From Calocera cornea HHB12733 (taxonomy: Eukaryota > Basidiomycota > Dacrymycetes > Dacrymycetales > Dacrymycetaceae): a stretch of 18,439 nucleotides of DNA. The stretch lies in assembly GCA_001632435.1 (NCBI GenBank), contig KV424191.1, forward strand, positions 1 through 18,439, written 5' to 3'. Positions 9,718-18,439 of the stretch are shown one piece after another. Each line of letters begins with the position of its first letter. Positions within the stretch are counted from its first letter, which is position 1. The position numbers and the translations under genes are program-made. The notes under the pieces are model-generated. The model made no database searches, had not been told where the DNA came from, and saw only the letters and a list, made by a program, of their open reading frames with translations.

Positions 9718-10167
9718 GGCACGCCAAGCTCGCGAATATTCTCTTTGCGGGGGAGCTGCAGCGGCGGTGTGATGAGCGCGGCGTGCCCATCTTGAGCATG
9801 TCAGTCGACCCGGGCGCGACGGCGACAGGTGCGCTCTTGTCTGGAACGGGCATTGCATGGAGCTGATGTGCGAGACAGAGGGCGTAAACGCGGCACTCCG
9901 CTCGCTCGGACTCGGCTTCCTGCGGCCCCTCCTCCGACTACTTCAGAACAGCCCCTGCAGGGGGCCGCCACCCAGCTGTTCGCTGCCACTTCCCCCATTG
10001 TAAGGGAGCAGGCGGAGGAGTGGAAGGTGAGGTATGTAGTGCCCCCTGGGAGGGTGGAGCGGGAGGAGAAGATGGCGGAAGTCGCAAGAGATGGGGAGAT
10101 AGCGGAGAGGTTGTGGTGGACGACGGAGAGTGTTGTGCAGGAGGTCTTGGAGAAGGGCAGCTTATAG
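9718..10167 (+). pseudogene. Truncated, frameshifted short-chain dehydrogenase (SDR copy C)
   Basis: A plus-strand remnant that begins at an intron acceptor (CAAACAG, ending at 9717). Exon 9718-9828 encodes HAKLANILFAGELQRR and then the HPG-equivalent block MSVDPGATATG. A 50-nt intron (9829-9878) sits at the same place and phase (1) as the last intron of copy B. The last exon, 9879-10167, starts EGVNAALRSLGLGFLRPLL, then shifts frame near 9960 (one base missing in a C run) before LQGAATQLFAATSPIVREQA and ends LWWTTESVVQEVLEKGSL with TAG at 10165-10167. Everything N-terminal to the KLANILF block is missing. The HPG motif has decayed to DPG. It lies back to back with copy B, about 100 bases away, on the other strand. 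Confidence 0.78.
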
Positions 10168-10686
10168 CCCAGCCGAGGGCGTGCGAAGTGCAACCACATC
10201 TAGTCGATACCGTTAGGCGCTCTGGAACTCTTGTTGTGTTTGTACAAATTGCCTATCCTTGAAAATCAATAGAGACATGTAGTAAGCTCTGGCCTCCATC
10301 TCAATGGTTGCTTGTATGACGTATTGTCCGGCAGGCATTTACTCTGTATAGGCCATACAGGGTCTGTCATCCTCCCCATCATTGTTTTCACATATCCCAC
10401 AGTCAGGGATCACAGAGAGCCTTGGATTGAGGTTGTGGATTGATGAGGGGCCTATGTCAGAAGCTCCCAAACTGTGCGAGCTGCCATTAGACAGCTTCTT
10501 AGCCACTTTGACTGGAAGGCAACACGCATTAGACAAGAGAAGACTAATTCTTAGCTCTTCAGAAGGAATTTAAGGCAGACAGACGGAAACAACGTTGCCC
10601 CTTCCTCTCTCTCCCCTAGCCAGGACGTCACTATAGTATGAACAAGACCTGTGCTGCACATTGGTCGGTCGAAGCTGTGTTAGGCT
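10168..10686. other. Intergenic stretch, no gene recognised
   Basis: About 520 bases between SDR copy C and the 3' end of amine oxidase 1, both of which point into it (converging 3' ends). It should hold both downstream regions, though copy C is probably not expressed. Two overlapping short frames (about 60 codons each, opposite strands, 10339-10573) have no motif. No repeat or RNA gene seen. Confidence 0.45.
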
Positions 10687-12424
10687 TTACACAAGCGAAC
10701 GGCGCTTATCGTCCGCAGCCTGTAGCACGACCTTCAGCTTCCTAGCCTCACGCACGCCCGACGTCCACGCCGCATGCACACTCGCGTACTGGTCCGGCTC
10801 CGTATGCTCTCCCGCAAAGAACAGCATCCCCCACAGGCAGTGCGACATCTCCAGCATGTCCAGCGGGGTAGCCTCTGGCTCGCCTGGTGCAGTGATGGGG
10901 ATGTAGGAGTAGGCGCCGAGAGTGTAGGGGTCCGAGAGCCAGCGGGTGGTCAGGACTTGCTTGGGGCGAGGCGCGATCTGGGTGGGGGAGAGGTACTGCT
11001 GGATGATAGCGGTCGCCCATTGCTCGATGGCTGGGTCACTGAGCTTCTCGAGCTTCTCGGCCGCATAGCCAGTCACGAAGAAACAGATCGCGGGTGTCTT
11101 CTGAAGCGTCCACAGGTTGTGAATATGCAGTGCCGCCGGCGCTGTCGGTCGCCCCAAAAGGTTACCGGGATGATCCGGGTCGGGGAGAAAGTAGATCGAG
11201 TCAATGTCCGTCCACCAGGCCGCGTCATAGTATATGATGACTTTGTTCAAGAGCCCGTTGCCAAGGCGGTGGGTTGCTTCTATCCGGCGTTGTGGTAGGG
11301 GCGGGGTGAACTTTGGTGGACGGTTCTGTAGGACACCGAGCGGCAGCGTTATGAGTGCGTACCGGCCGGTGTAGGTCTTAATTGAGCAGCTTGCACCAGC
11401 CGGTCCATGAACAAGCGTCGTCGTCACAGTTACTAGGGAGAATCAGTCGCTGCGATATCAAATCTCCAAAAGCGTGCTTACCACGGTCACTCTGCTCCTT
11501 GGCACAATCAACACCGACGACCTCCTCCCCAAGCCGAATATCCGTACCGGCCGCCACAACCTCCCCCTCGAGCCACTCTACAACCCGCCAATATCCGCTC
11601 GCTACAAGCCCATCCCTCCCCTGCGTATCCTGCTCGAAACCCCACCACTTGAACGACACCCTCCCGAGGTCTGCACCGCACCAGCCTGCATATGAGCGAG
11701 CTAGGGCGGTGGCTTGCTGCTTGCTCGTAGCGGAGGTGAGGCCGTCGAAGAGTGGAGAGGTGGCAGAAAGGAAGGGGGCGATGAGCGGAATGTCGGCGGT
11801 CGGAGCGGTGTGGGGGGATGTTTGGGATAAAGCTTTGAGGTGGGAGAACATACATTCGCTCGTCTGACATGTAATGATGTACATCAGCATGGACAAAGCT
11901 GAGGTATATGCGTACGTACGTTCTCGAATATCTTCAGGTCGTCCGGGGGAACCGCACCGGTATGATCGCGTAAGATCCCAGGCTCTGGCCCGTAAAACCG
12001 GAGCTCCTGATGTGCCTGTCAGCATCAGCTCTATGATCGCGGCGGGCGCCCGCACCATCCCAAGCTTCTCTGCAACCTCAGCAATCGGGTTCCCATCCAT
12101 CCCGTGTATGTAGCTACGCACCAGTTAGCACCACATCACAGAGCTGTATCGGATGACGGACCTTGCACCCAAATCTGCCTTATGTCCGTCACCATCGAGC
12201 TCATATGTCCACACCCTCCCGCCCAATCTGTCCCTTGCCTCCAGTATCAACACCTTCCAACCGAGCTTGGTGAGGGACTGTGCGGCCACTAGGCCAGATA
12301 TGCCCCCGCCGATGATGATGACATCGTAGATTGCTGGGGTGCCGTTCGTACCATTCTCGTGTATGCCATTCGTCTGTAAAGTTGGAGCACCGTAATGCGC
12401 TGTTTCGGTGCCGTCGGTCATCAT
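10687..12424 (-). CDS. Flavin-containing amine oxidase 1 (polyamine/monoamine oxidase family)
   Basis: Five exons: 12424-12162, 12113-12056, 12015-11920, 11863-11482 and 11432-10687; introns of 48, 40, 56 and 49 nt in phases 2, 0, 0 and 1; 514 residues. The start is the first of two adjacent ATGs; the open frame extends further up only through a TTG. The FAD-binding Rossmann motif is [10 protein letters not shown] at about 37-46, followed by [11 protein letters not shown]. Exon joints restore LGA-SYIHG and KLGM-AHQELRF, both typical of the family. Later blocks are [25 protein letters not shown] (Lys about 330, the position of the flavin-proximal lysine in polyamine oxidases and LSD1) and AGEHTE at about 473 with [10 protein letters not shown]. 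The family oxidises C-N bonds of amines using oxygen and releases peroxide; the actual substrate cannot be told. No signal peptide is seen, so probably cytosolic or peroxisomal; the C-terminus (RSLV) is not a clear PTS1. Paralog of 16415-18125. Confidence 0.92.
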
Positions 12425-13129
12425 TATGGACGGAGGGCTCGTTTGCGGTATGTACGAGGATGGAGGAGAGGACAAATCAAGCGAGCCATTCCCAGCTGGC
12501 CGTCATCCACATGTCACGTCGGTGTGAGAAAGGTCGCTGTTAGTACGCAACGGACCATGGAGGAAGCATGCTGGATATGAAGGGGGAAGCGCTGACGAAG
12601 GCAGATGGGCTGCATGGAGCATGTACCGAGCTCTTCACCCGGCATCCACGCCAATAGGGTGGACCGTGTCGTTGTATGCGTGAGAAGGTGTTGCGAGGTC
12701 CACATGCTTCCAGACGGTTCGCAAAGAGACGACGTCAACTCGGCATTGTGGTATGTCTTGAGAAATGAATAACGATGGACAGGCGCGACCACGAGGCCAG
12801 ACTCGCCGGCCGCCAGCAGAAAGGGTTGCAAATGAGGCAGATGTCGTGCTTTCATCGCGAACGTCGACGCCCCACGATCACTTCATGGGATCTGCCAGCA
12901 AGATGCTCGAAGCATGCAGAGATACGAGCGAGCATATCGACCACGAAGTCGTGAGAAAAGCGAAATGAACGTGAGTGGCGCATGCCGCGTTTGATGACGC
13001 ACCGGAGCCGTGTCTCCGTACCGACTGTGGGCTCGTCGTCCCGGGGTCGATGAGTCGGCCTGCTCTGCCCCACTCACTGTCTACTGCACTACCATACCAT
13101 CATACCATCATACAAACTGTATATCTGCC
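12425..13129. promoter_or_regulatory. Shared upstream region of divergent genes
   Basis: About 700 bases separate the start codons of amine oxidase 1 (minus) and the GST-like gene (plus), so both promoters should be here. A CCAAT word occurs near 12650. Just before the GST start there is a short CATACCAT repeat (about 13092-13112) and a weak TATA-like word, TGTATATC, near 13119. No coding frame is supported. Whether the two genes share regulatory sites cannot be told from sequence. Confidence 0.4.
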
Positions 13130-13975
13130 ATGTCGGGACTGATGGACGTTGTTTACAACCTTGCGCAGACTGTCGCTCTATGGCCGAAGACCAATAAGGA
13201 CCCGACACCCGGGCCCGTCAAGCTGCACGTCTTCGACAAGCCCGCGTCCTCTCCATACTTGTCCTACTACTGTCAGAAAACGGAGACGTACCTACGCGCG
13301 ACCGGTACCCAGTATAATCTTGCATCTGCGATGCCGCATAGTGCGCCTAGGAGCCAACTCCCATACGTGACGCTGCCGTCGGGCGAGGACCTCTCCGACT
13401 CGCAACTCATCATCAAGCGACTTTCTGCGGACAATTCGCGCGATTGCAACTTGGATAAGCATCTCAAGCCTGCCCAGCTGGCGCAGAGCCGAGCGATTAT
13501 TGCCGATGTCGACCAGTGCATCTTCCCCACCCTCGTCTGGCACCGTGCGTCCGAGCCGGCGAACTGGGACGAGCTGTACAAGGAGGTGTTCGTGGCGCAG
13601 CTGCCGTGGGGGCTGCGGGATCTTGCCGCAGCATACCAGAAGCGAGTGTATCGGACTACGGCGTGGTACAATGGCATTGGGAGGCATACTCCCGAGGAGA
13701 TCCGGGACATCCTGCGCGAGTGGGTCGAAGGCATCGCCGAGCTGCTCAAGTCGCACAAAGATCACCCTCAACGGTACATCATGGGCCTGGCGGAACCTAC
13801 ACTGGCCGATGTCGCTATCTATGCCCTGCTTGTCTCTGCACTTGGAACACTCAGCAACGGCTTTGTACAGGAGGAGATCCTGACGAGAGACGTGCTTCGA
13901 GGATATGTCAAGCATCTCACAGAGCGGTGGTTCCCGGAGTACGAGGAAGTGCTGTGTATTGTTGCAACAGTGTGA
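13130..13975 (+). CDS. Glutathione S-transferase-fold protein, Fax/metaxin-like
   Basis: A single exon of 281 residues. The chosen ATG at 13130 follows a non-coding-looking stretch; the frame is open 40 codons further up but without family character. Residues about 27-100 look like the thioredoxin-like N-terminal half: KLHVFDKPASSPYLSYYCQK followed by TETYLRATG, then LPYVTLPSGEDLSDSQLIIK. The block DLDKHL...Q near 113 and PTLADVAIYALLVS near 228-241 mark the helical C-terminal half. These are the hallmarks of the Failed-axon-connections/metaxin branch of the GST superfamily (SP..xxK.ETYLR, DSQ.II..L, PTLAD). Fungal members are mostly uncharacterised; metaxins themselves act in mitochondrial outer-membrane import, but no membrane anchor is seen here. 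The N-terminal 20 residues are mildly hydrophobic and helical. Lies divergently from amine oxidase 1. Confidence 0.85.
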   Translation: MSGLMDVVYNLAQTVALWPKTNKDPTPGPVKLHVFDKPASSPYLSYYCQKTETYLRATGTQYNLASAMPHSAPRSQLPYVTLPSGEDLSDSQLIIKRLSADNSRDCNLDKHLKPAQLAQSRAIIADVDQCIFPTLVWHRASEPANWDELYKEVFVAQLPWGLRDLAAAYQKRVYRTTAWYNGIGRHTPEEIRDILREWVEGIAELLKSHKDHPQRYIMGLAEPTLADVAIYALLVSALGTLSNGFVQEEILTRDVLRGYVKHLTERWFPEYEEVLCIVATV

Positions 13976-14470
13976 GAAGACGTGGGGGTGCATTGATCAC
14001 ACCTATCACCTACATGTATACTACAGCCAAGTATATCGCTTTGAATGCATGTATTCGAGCGAGACTGCTCATTGCGCTTGAACCTGCCAACAATGTCGAA
14101 GTACTGGACCGCATTACTGAGCTGCCTACCTGCTGCGCTGTGGAAATCCGACAGAATGCGCCGCCGAATATGGTAAGCACTGTTGAGCGCTTGTTCGGGA
14201 TCAGGTTTATCTAGTGCACAGCTTGACACCCCCTTCGGACCGGCTCTCCGTCTCGATACAATATCATGCCCTCAGAAGGCCCAAGAGAAGCACATAATAT
14301 CTACGGTGCACTCCCGGGCCTTACATGCTGACATATGTGGTATCAGCAGCGATCCCGGCTCTGCACCGCCGCGTCACCCAGCACGACATATAGTGCAGCT
14401 ACAATGTCCTCCTGCGCTCTACTCTCCCTTGATCCTCCTCCATCTGTGCTTCGCTATACCCAGGAAACGG
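13976..14470. other. Intergenic stretch upstream of the helical gene
   Basis: About 495 bases holding the 3' region of the GST-like gene and the promoter of the helical gene. Frames crossing it are short and without motif; an out-of-frame ATG at 14404 (MSSCALLSLDPPP) precedes the chosen start at 14471 and could act as an upstream start. No RNA gene or repeat seen. Confidence 0.45.
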
Positions 14471-15353
14471 ATGAGTGGACTGGGTTCCGGGAACGGCCCC
14501 GTAGCCGGTCCTGGCCCCCCATTGGCAACGAGACGCAGAAACTGGGAAGACATAAGTATCAAAGTCGGGCGGGCTCTAAAGGATGGTGCGTTGACTGCTA
14601 CTGGTATCAAACAGGTAAGCACCTTGAGAAGTTTATCAATTATCGATAAATATTGAGACATTCCTATCAGGATCTCCTTGTCAATGTCGAAGTTCGCCAA
14701 CGCCTATTCGCTCGAGAGCATGACATGAATGCTTTTGTGGATGCTCGATTTGCTCAGGCACCGCAGATGCCCACAGATCTGATCGAGGATATCGCACACT
14801 TCCGGTATGCCACTGAGACGCTTGCCCGCGCAGCTTGGTCTAATTTTTCTGCTCAGACGGAAGTTTGAGTACGTTTCAAGTCGACTGCGTTCCATCAATG
14901 CTCGCCAGGGCAGCTCTAGAACCCTACGAATCAGTGATGAGACGACTGCGCTCCATGCTATGGAGGACGAGTTGAAAGATCTCGAGATACTCCGGCTTCT
15001 GGTTTGTCTCCCAGTTGACAATTCCACTCAGAGAATTGATACTCGACTTGTGCAGCTTTCAGGACACGTTCGTGGAGAGCAGTGGATGCAACAATCTCGC
15101 TCCACTACGTTGTCCACGCAGCAGGAACTTGAATTGCTTCGGGGACGTGTCGAGGAACTACAGGAATCTCTTCAACGTCAGCTGGTAAGTGGATGATTGC
15201 CGCGTGGAATAACAGACTATTATTGACACGGCGCAGACATCGACCAATGAGGCGACTCTACGTGCCCTGCAAAACACACGCGAGGCGCTGGAAGCCAGCA
15301 ACAAACACCTCGCGACGCTCCGGCGCCTCACCCTGGTCCAGGCGTTTTTTTAG
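14471..15353 (+). CDS. Small helical/coiled-coil protein with possible MLKL-like N-terminal domain
   Basis: Four exons: 14471-14614, 14671-14804, 14857-15184 and 15237-15353; introns of 56, 52 and 52 nt in phases 0, 2 and 0, all GT..AG; 240 residues. The start is supported by the truncated copy at 341-619, which has an aligned MSG..SG..GPGPP start and the same first intron. Residues 20-150 are predicted mostly helical; the block MPTDLIEDIAHF (about 81-92), followed by a helical stretch with SSRLRSIN and LKDLEILRLLV, follows the pattern LPPSLLxDIxxF...L..L known from the MLKL-like four-helix domain that heads many agaricomycete NLR-type proteins (pattern recalled, not searched). Residues about 185-240 form a heptad-like coiled coil (STQQELELLRGRVEELQESL). 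No NTPase, WD40 or ankyrin part follows. It ends at a run of seven T, so one missing base would lengthen it to 15435. Function unknown. Confidence 0.65.
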
Positions 15354-16414
15354 CCATGGCCCTTACCTCTCAGCGAATGACCTTCTAAATGGAGGGTACG
15401 GTCAATGCGTGCGACATGCTGTCGTCCGGGCTTGATCGCATGCATCGGACCCCTTCGGTCAACTGCGAGTCGTTCGGCCAGGTTCGAGACACCTGCCAAG
15501 GGACCCAAAAGATTTCACCCATTCAATATTACACGAAATTATACTGCAACAAACTTCAATTATGGAATTGGCGGTTTCTTTGGCCCCTTTCGAATGGTGA
15601 TATTGCGACTACCCGGCGGACGACGTCAGTAGGGCAATCCGGCTGCCTGACTTCATGCGAGCATGAGGTCGTGCAAACGAACATCACCGAAATACTACTA
15701 TTAACGATTTGCTCCATTCTTTCGATGAGGGGAAATGGAAGGCATCTGCATGGCGAATGCGGACGGTGTATCATGGCTGACATCAGGTCTTCACATGAAT
15801 ATGCCCGAGCAATCTGGTCTTCTCTTTAATGAGTTCATTGAATGCTTAGACCCACTTAGCTGACTAGATACTCCAACACGAATTATCAGTTGGTTCCATA
15901 GTCACAAATTACTGAATTGTGATCCCCCTTCAGTTAACAATACTTTGCTGACGGTTGGGCAGCTCACAGACCAATTACCGTTTTAATCTACTCAATTGAA
16001 TACACCCACTGGCCTCCATGGATCTTAAGGGTTTACGCTCCTCAAGAGAACGTGATCCGCGCGCGGTTACACCGTCATGGATACGGTTGAGGTTGTAGGA
16101 ACGGATGAATACCTGTGTGTTTGCCTGCCTGGTTATGATGACTGACTTCACTTGTGCTCTCAGACGGAATTGGCCGCGATTCAGTTCCCGAAGGGTAATC
16201 AGACGAATCTCGCCCTGTGGAACACCGGGTGACTAGCCCGGGAGCATGCAGTGAATCCATGTCTACTGTTGTACACCCAATTGTCAGAGATCGTGCAGCC
16301 GTCATTACGCCGATGCCCAGCACCTCCTCTGTGCACACTGGCGAATCGTTCAGTGACAACCCCGATAATGTGTCGATGAAGAATTAAGCTGCGGGTCTGC
16401 AACCTTCGTCCTCC
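15354..16414. other. 1-kb stretch without a recognised gene
   Basis: Between the converging 3' ends of the helical gene and amine oxidase 2. It is clearly more AT-rich than the flanking genes, especially 15480-16000. Frames up to about 146 codons exist but lack motifs, splice-consistent continuation or similarity to anything else in the window. No tandem or inverted repeat stands out. It may hold old, decayed sequence. Confidence 0.45.
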
Positions 16415-18125
16415 CTAATCTTCCAGACCCTCCCGGCCCCTATTCGCCAGCACCACCTCGATCTTCTCGCCCTCCCTGATGCCGCTCGCCCACGCCCCGT
16501 GCACACTCGCAAACTCATCCATGTCCGTATGTTCGCCCGCCCAGAACAGGCGGCCGAAGAGGGGCCGGCTCAGCTCGACCAGGTCGAGCGGGCTCGGCGC
16601 GTCCCCCTCTGTCCCCGTCGCCGGCGACGCTTTGGGCTCGGACTCAGACCCATGCTGGCTTGAGGAGGGGCGGAAAGGGGGGATGTAGCAGTACGAGCCG
16701 AGGGCATAGGGGTCGCGCGACCAGCGGGTGGCCAGCACGCGCTCGGGCGCGGGGGGCTCCTTCCCCGGGCTGAAGTACTTGCGCATCGTCCGCCTTGCCC
16801 ACTCCTCCACCTCAGCATCGCTCAGCTTCTCGAGGTTCTTCCCGCTCGTCCCACCCATAAACAGGCACACCCCCGGGATCCGCTGCATGGCCCACATGTT
16901 CAGGCCGAAGACTGCCTGCGGCCGCTCGGGGTTGCCGAGCAGCCCGCCCGGGTCGACCGGGTCCGGGAGGAGGAACATGCTGTCGCTCGGGTGGTCCTCG
17001 GCCCACCAGGCAGAGGCGTACAGAATGTGCACTTTGTTGAGGAGGCCGTGCGAGAGTCGCTGCAGGGAGGACTGGCGCCGCGGTGGGAGGGGAGGGGAGA
17101 AGAATGTCGCCGGAAGGGACTTGAGCACTCCGAGTGGGAGGGTGATGAGGCAGTAGGGTGCGGTGTGGGTCGTCGTCTGGGAGGTCGTGGTACTGCGCGT
17201 CGTGACGGTCACTGCATCCTATTTCAGCACCGCTGTTTATCTGAATCATTGAAACACACCTTCGCCCCCTTCGACGCTCACGCCCACCACCTCTTCCCCG
17301 AGCCTCACTTCCCCCCCGCTGACCCTGACCACCTCAGCGCAGTACGCCGGCACCCTCCCATACCCGCCCACCACAGCCGCATCAGGCCCCTGCGTATCCC
17401 TCTCGAACCCCCACCAGCGCCAGCTGACCTGGTCCAGATCCGCCCCGGTCCACCCGGACCAGGTCCGCGCAGCTGCGGCCACCTGGAACCGGGCGAGCGT
17501 GTCGCTGGCGGGGATGTCGTCCCAGAGGGGCGAGGAGGGCGCGAAGAGCGGGTCCGCGAGGGAGAGTGCGGCGGAGGGCGTGGAGGGGCCGTGTTGGGAG
17601 ACGGTGCGCAGGTGGCCGAAGACCGTTTCGTACGCCTGGGGATCGTGTGAGCGAGGGAGGAAGCGAATATGTGCGGCACGCACGTTGCCAGCGATGAGCA
17701 GCTCCTTCTCTGGCGGCAAATGGTGTCCAGTGTGGTCCCTCGCCGCTCCGTGCCGCTCCGCGAGAAACTTGAGCTCCTGCCGCTCTCGTCAGCCCAGATC
17801 CCTTCCCCCATCACGGGGCACGACCCACAATCCCGATCTCCTTCGCGACAGGCAGCACGGGATTCCCATGCGTGCCGTGTATGAAGCTTGCCCCGAGCTC
17901 GGCGACGCCCTTCCCAAAGGGGACGGTGTTGACCCTCCCGCCGATGCGGTCGCGGGCCTCAAGCACGCGCACTTTGCGCCCCTGGAGTGCGAGGTGACGC
18001 GCTGCTGCGAGCCCGGAGACACCGGCACCTATTATGAGGACGTCTGGCTGGTCTTGCGCCGGCTCGGGTGATGAGGAGAATGCATACATGGACGTCGATG
18101 GCTTTGAAGGGAGGATGCGTTGCAT
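16415..18125 (-). CDS. Flavin-containing amine oxidase 2 (paralog of amine oxidase 1)
   Basis: Four exons: 18125-17829, 17776-17684, 17635-17260 and 17211-16415; introns of 52, 48 and 48 nt in phases 0, 0 and 1; 520 residues. A second in-frame ATG at 18089 would give 508; the first has the better context (G at -3). FAD motif LIIGAGVSGLAAARHL begins at about 30, followed by LEARDRIGGRV and LGASFIHGTHGNP. Later blocks are [27 protein letters not shown] (Lys about 315, the flavin-proximal lysine) and FWAGEHTDMDEFASVHGAW at about 478-496. All three introns match introns 2-4 of amine oxidase 1 in place and phase; the intron that splits LGA|SYIHG there is absent. Between YIP and PLD it carries about 19 extra Ser/Glu/Pro-rich residues, probably a surface loop. 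Coding DNA is more GC-rich than in its paralog. Substrate unknown; reaction as for the family (amine plus oxygen to imine/aldehyde plus peroxide). Confidence 0.92.
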
Positions 18126-18280
18126 GACTCGTGCAGGCCGTCTTGTGAGCATACACCTCCCAACACGGTCGGGTTGGGATAGTCGCAGCCCGGCACAATC
18201 GTAATAGTGATACAATCGCAGGACGGGCAAGGGTCCTTCACCCGGAATAACATTCTCAGCTTCGACGCCGATCGAAGTCC
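18126..18280. promoter_or_regulatory. Upstream region of amine oxidase 2
   Basis: About 155 bases between the start codon and the hairpin-rich element. No TATA or CCAAT box is clear. The open frame of exon 1 continues upstream to about 18230 without a family-like sequence, so this is treated as 5' untranslated/promoter DNA. Confidence 0.4.
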
Positions 18281-18301
18281 ATCACTAAAAAGGGCCGAAG
18301 T

Positions 18302-18433
18302 AGATAAGCCCTGATAAGGGCTTATCTGCCCTCTAAGGGCCATAATTGCCGCGACCCTTGCAGGGGTCGCCGCAAGGCATTATCAGGCATGGCACCGGGC
18401 TGCTGGTTGCTGACAATGCTCGCAACCATTGTC
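18302..18433. repeat. Cluster of strong hairpins, possible repeat or transposon end
   Basis: At least three inverted repeats in 130 bases: AGATAAGCCCT-GATA-AGGGCTTATCT (18302-18327, 11-base perfect arms); GCGACCC-TTGCAG-GGGTCGC (18351-18370, 7-base arms, extended imperfectly by ATAATTGCC/GGCATTAT); and GACAATG-CTCGCAAC-CATTGTC (18412-18433), overlapping GGTTGC/GCAACC (18405-18427). The density of stems is unlike the rest of the window and is typical of the end of a mobile element or of a structured interspersed repeat. The element continues beyond the window or ends near its edge; class cannot be decided. Confidence 0.55.
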
Positions 18434-18439
18434 CTTTTA

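Noticed and set aside
12425..12475. Upstream extension of amine oxidase 1 to 12475
   Set aside because: That start would be TTG; the first ATG in frame is at 12424, which is used instead.
15389..15829. 146-codon plus-strand frame downstream of the helical gene
   Set aside because: AT-rich, motif-free and overlapped by other frames of similar quality; no evidence of coding.
1..18439. tRNA or rRNA genes
   Set aside because: No cloverleaf with the expected T-loop/D-loop words was recognised by eye on either strand; a covariance-model scan would be needed to be sure.

Overview
This window looks like nuclear DNA of a filamentous fungus, most likely a basidiomycete (Agaricomycetes). The protein-coding genes are split by many very short introns (40-56 nt in most cases, GT..AG, often with a CTGAC/CTAAC-like branch site), the coding DNA is GC-rich, and there are no operons. 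Species assignment is not possible from sequence alone. All gene structures below were built by hand from splice signals, reading-frame continuity and comparison between copies inside the window.

Layout. 1-340 is minisatellite and short-repeat DNA, followed by a truncated minus-strand copy (341-619) of a helical gene whose full version lies at 14471-15353. 620-1664 has no recognisable gene. 1665-1917 is an orphan last exon of a short-chain dehydrogenase (SDR). 2445-6204 (minus, five exons, 1142 aa) encodes a large protein joining N-terminal TPR-like repeats to an FAD-dependent monooxygenase-type domain and a C-terminal tail of unknown nature. 6205-8729 is about 2.5 kb of non-coding DNA with simple repeats. 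8730-10167 holds two broken SDR copies arranged head to head. 10687-12424 (minus, five exons, 514 aa) and 16415-18125 (minus, four exons, 520 aa) are paralogous flavin amine oxidases. Between them, on the plus strand, are an intronless Fax/metaxin-type glutathione-S-transferase-like gene (13130-13975) and the small helical/coiled-coil gene (14471-15353, four exons, 240 aa). The last 150 bases hold a run of strong hairpins that look like a repeat or transposon end.

How it fits together. The window reads as a fast-evolving accessory region rich in oxidoreductases: two amine oxidases, one FAD fusion protein, three decayed NAD(P)-dependent SDR copies and a GST-fold protein. Gene duplication followed by decay has happened at least three times (amine oxidase pair, SDR remnants, helical gene plus fragment). 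The most interesting items are the TPR-FAD fusion and the small helical protein, whose middle part resembles the MLKL-like four-helix N-terminal domain common at the head of agaricomycete NLR-type proteins, here without any NTPase domain. No evidence in the sequence shows that these genes form one pathway.
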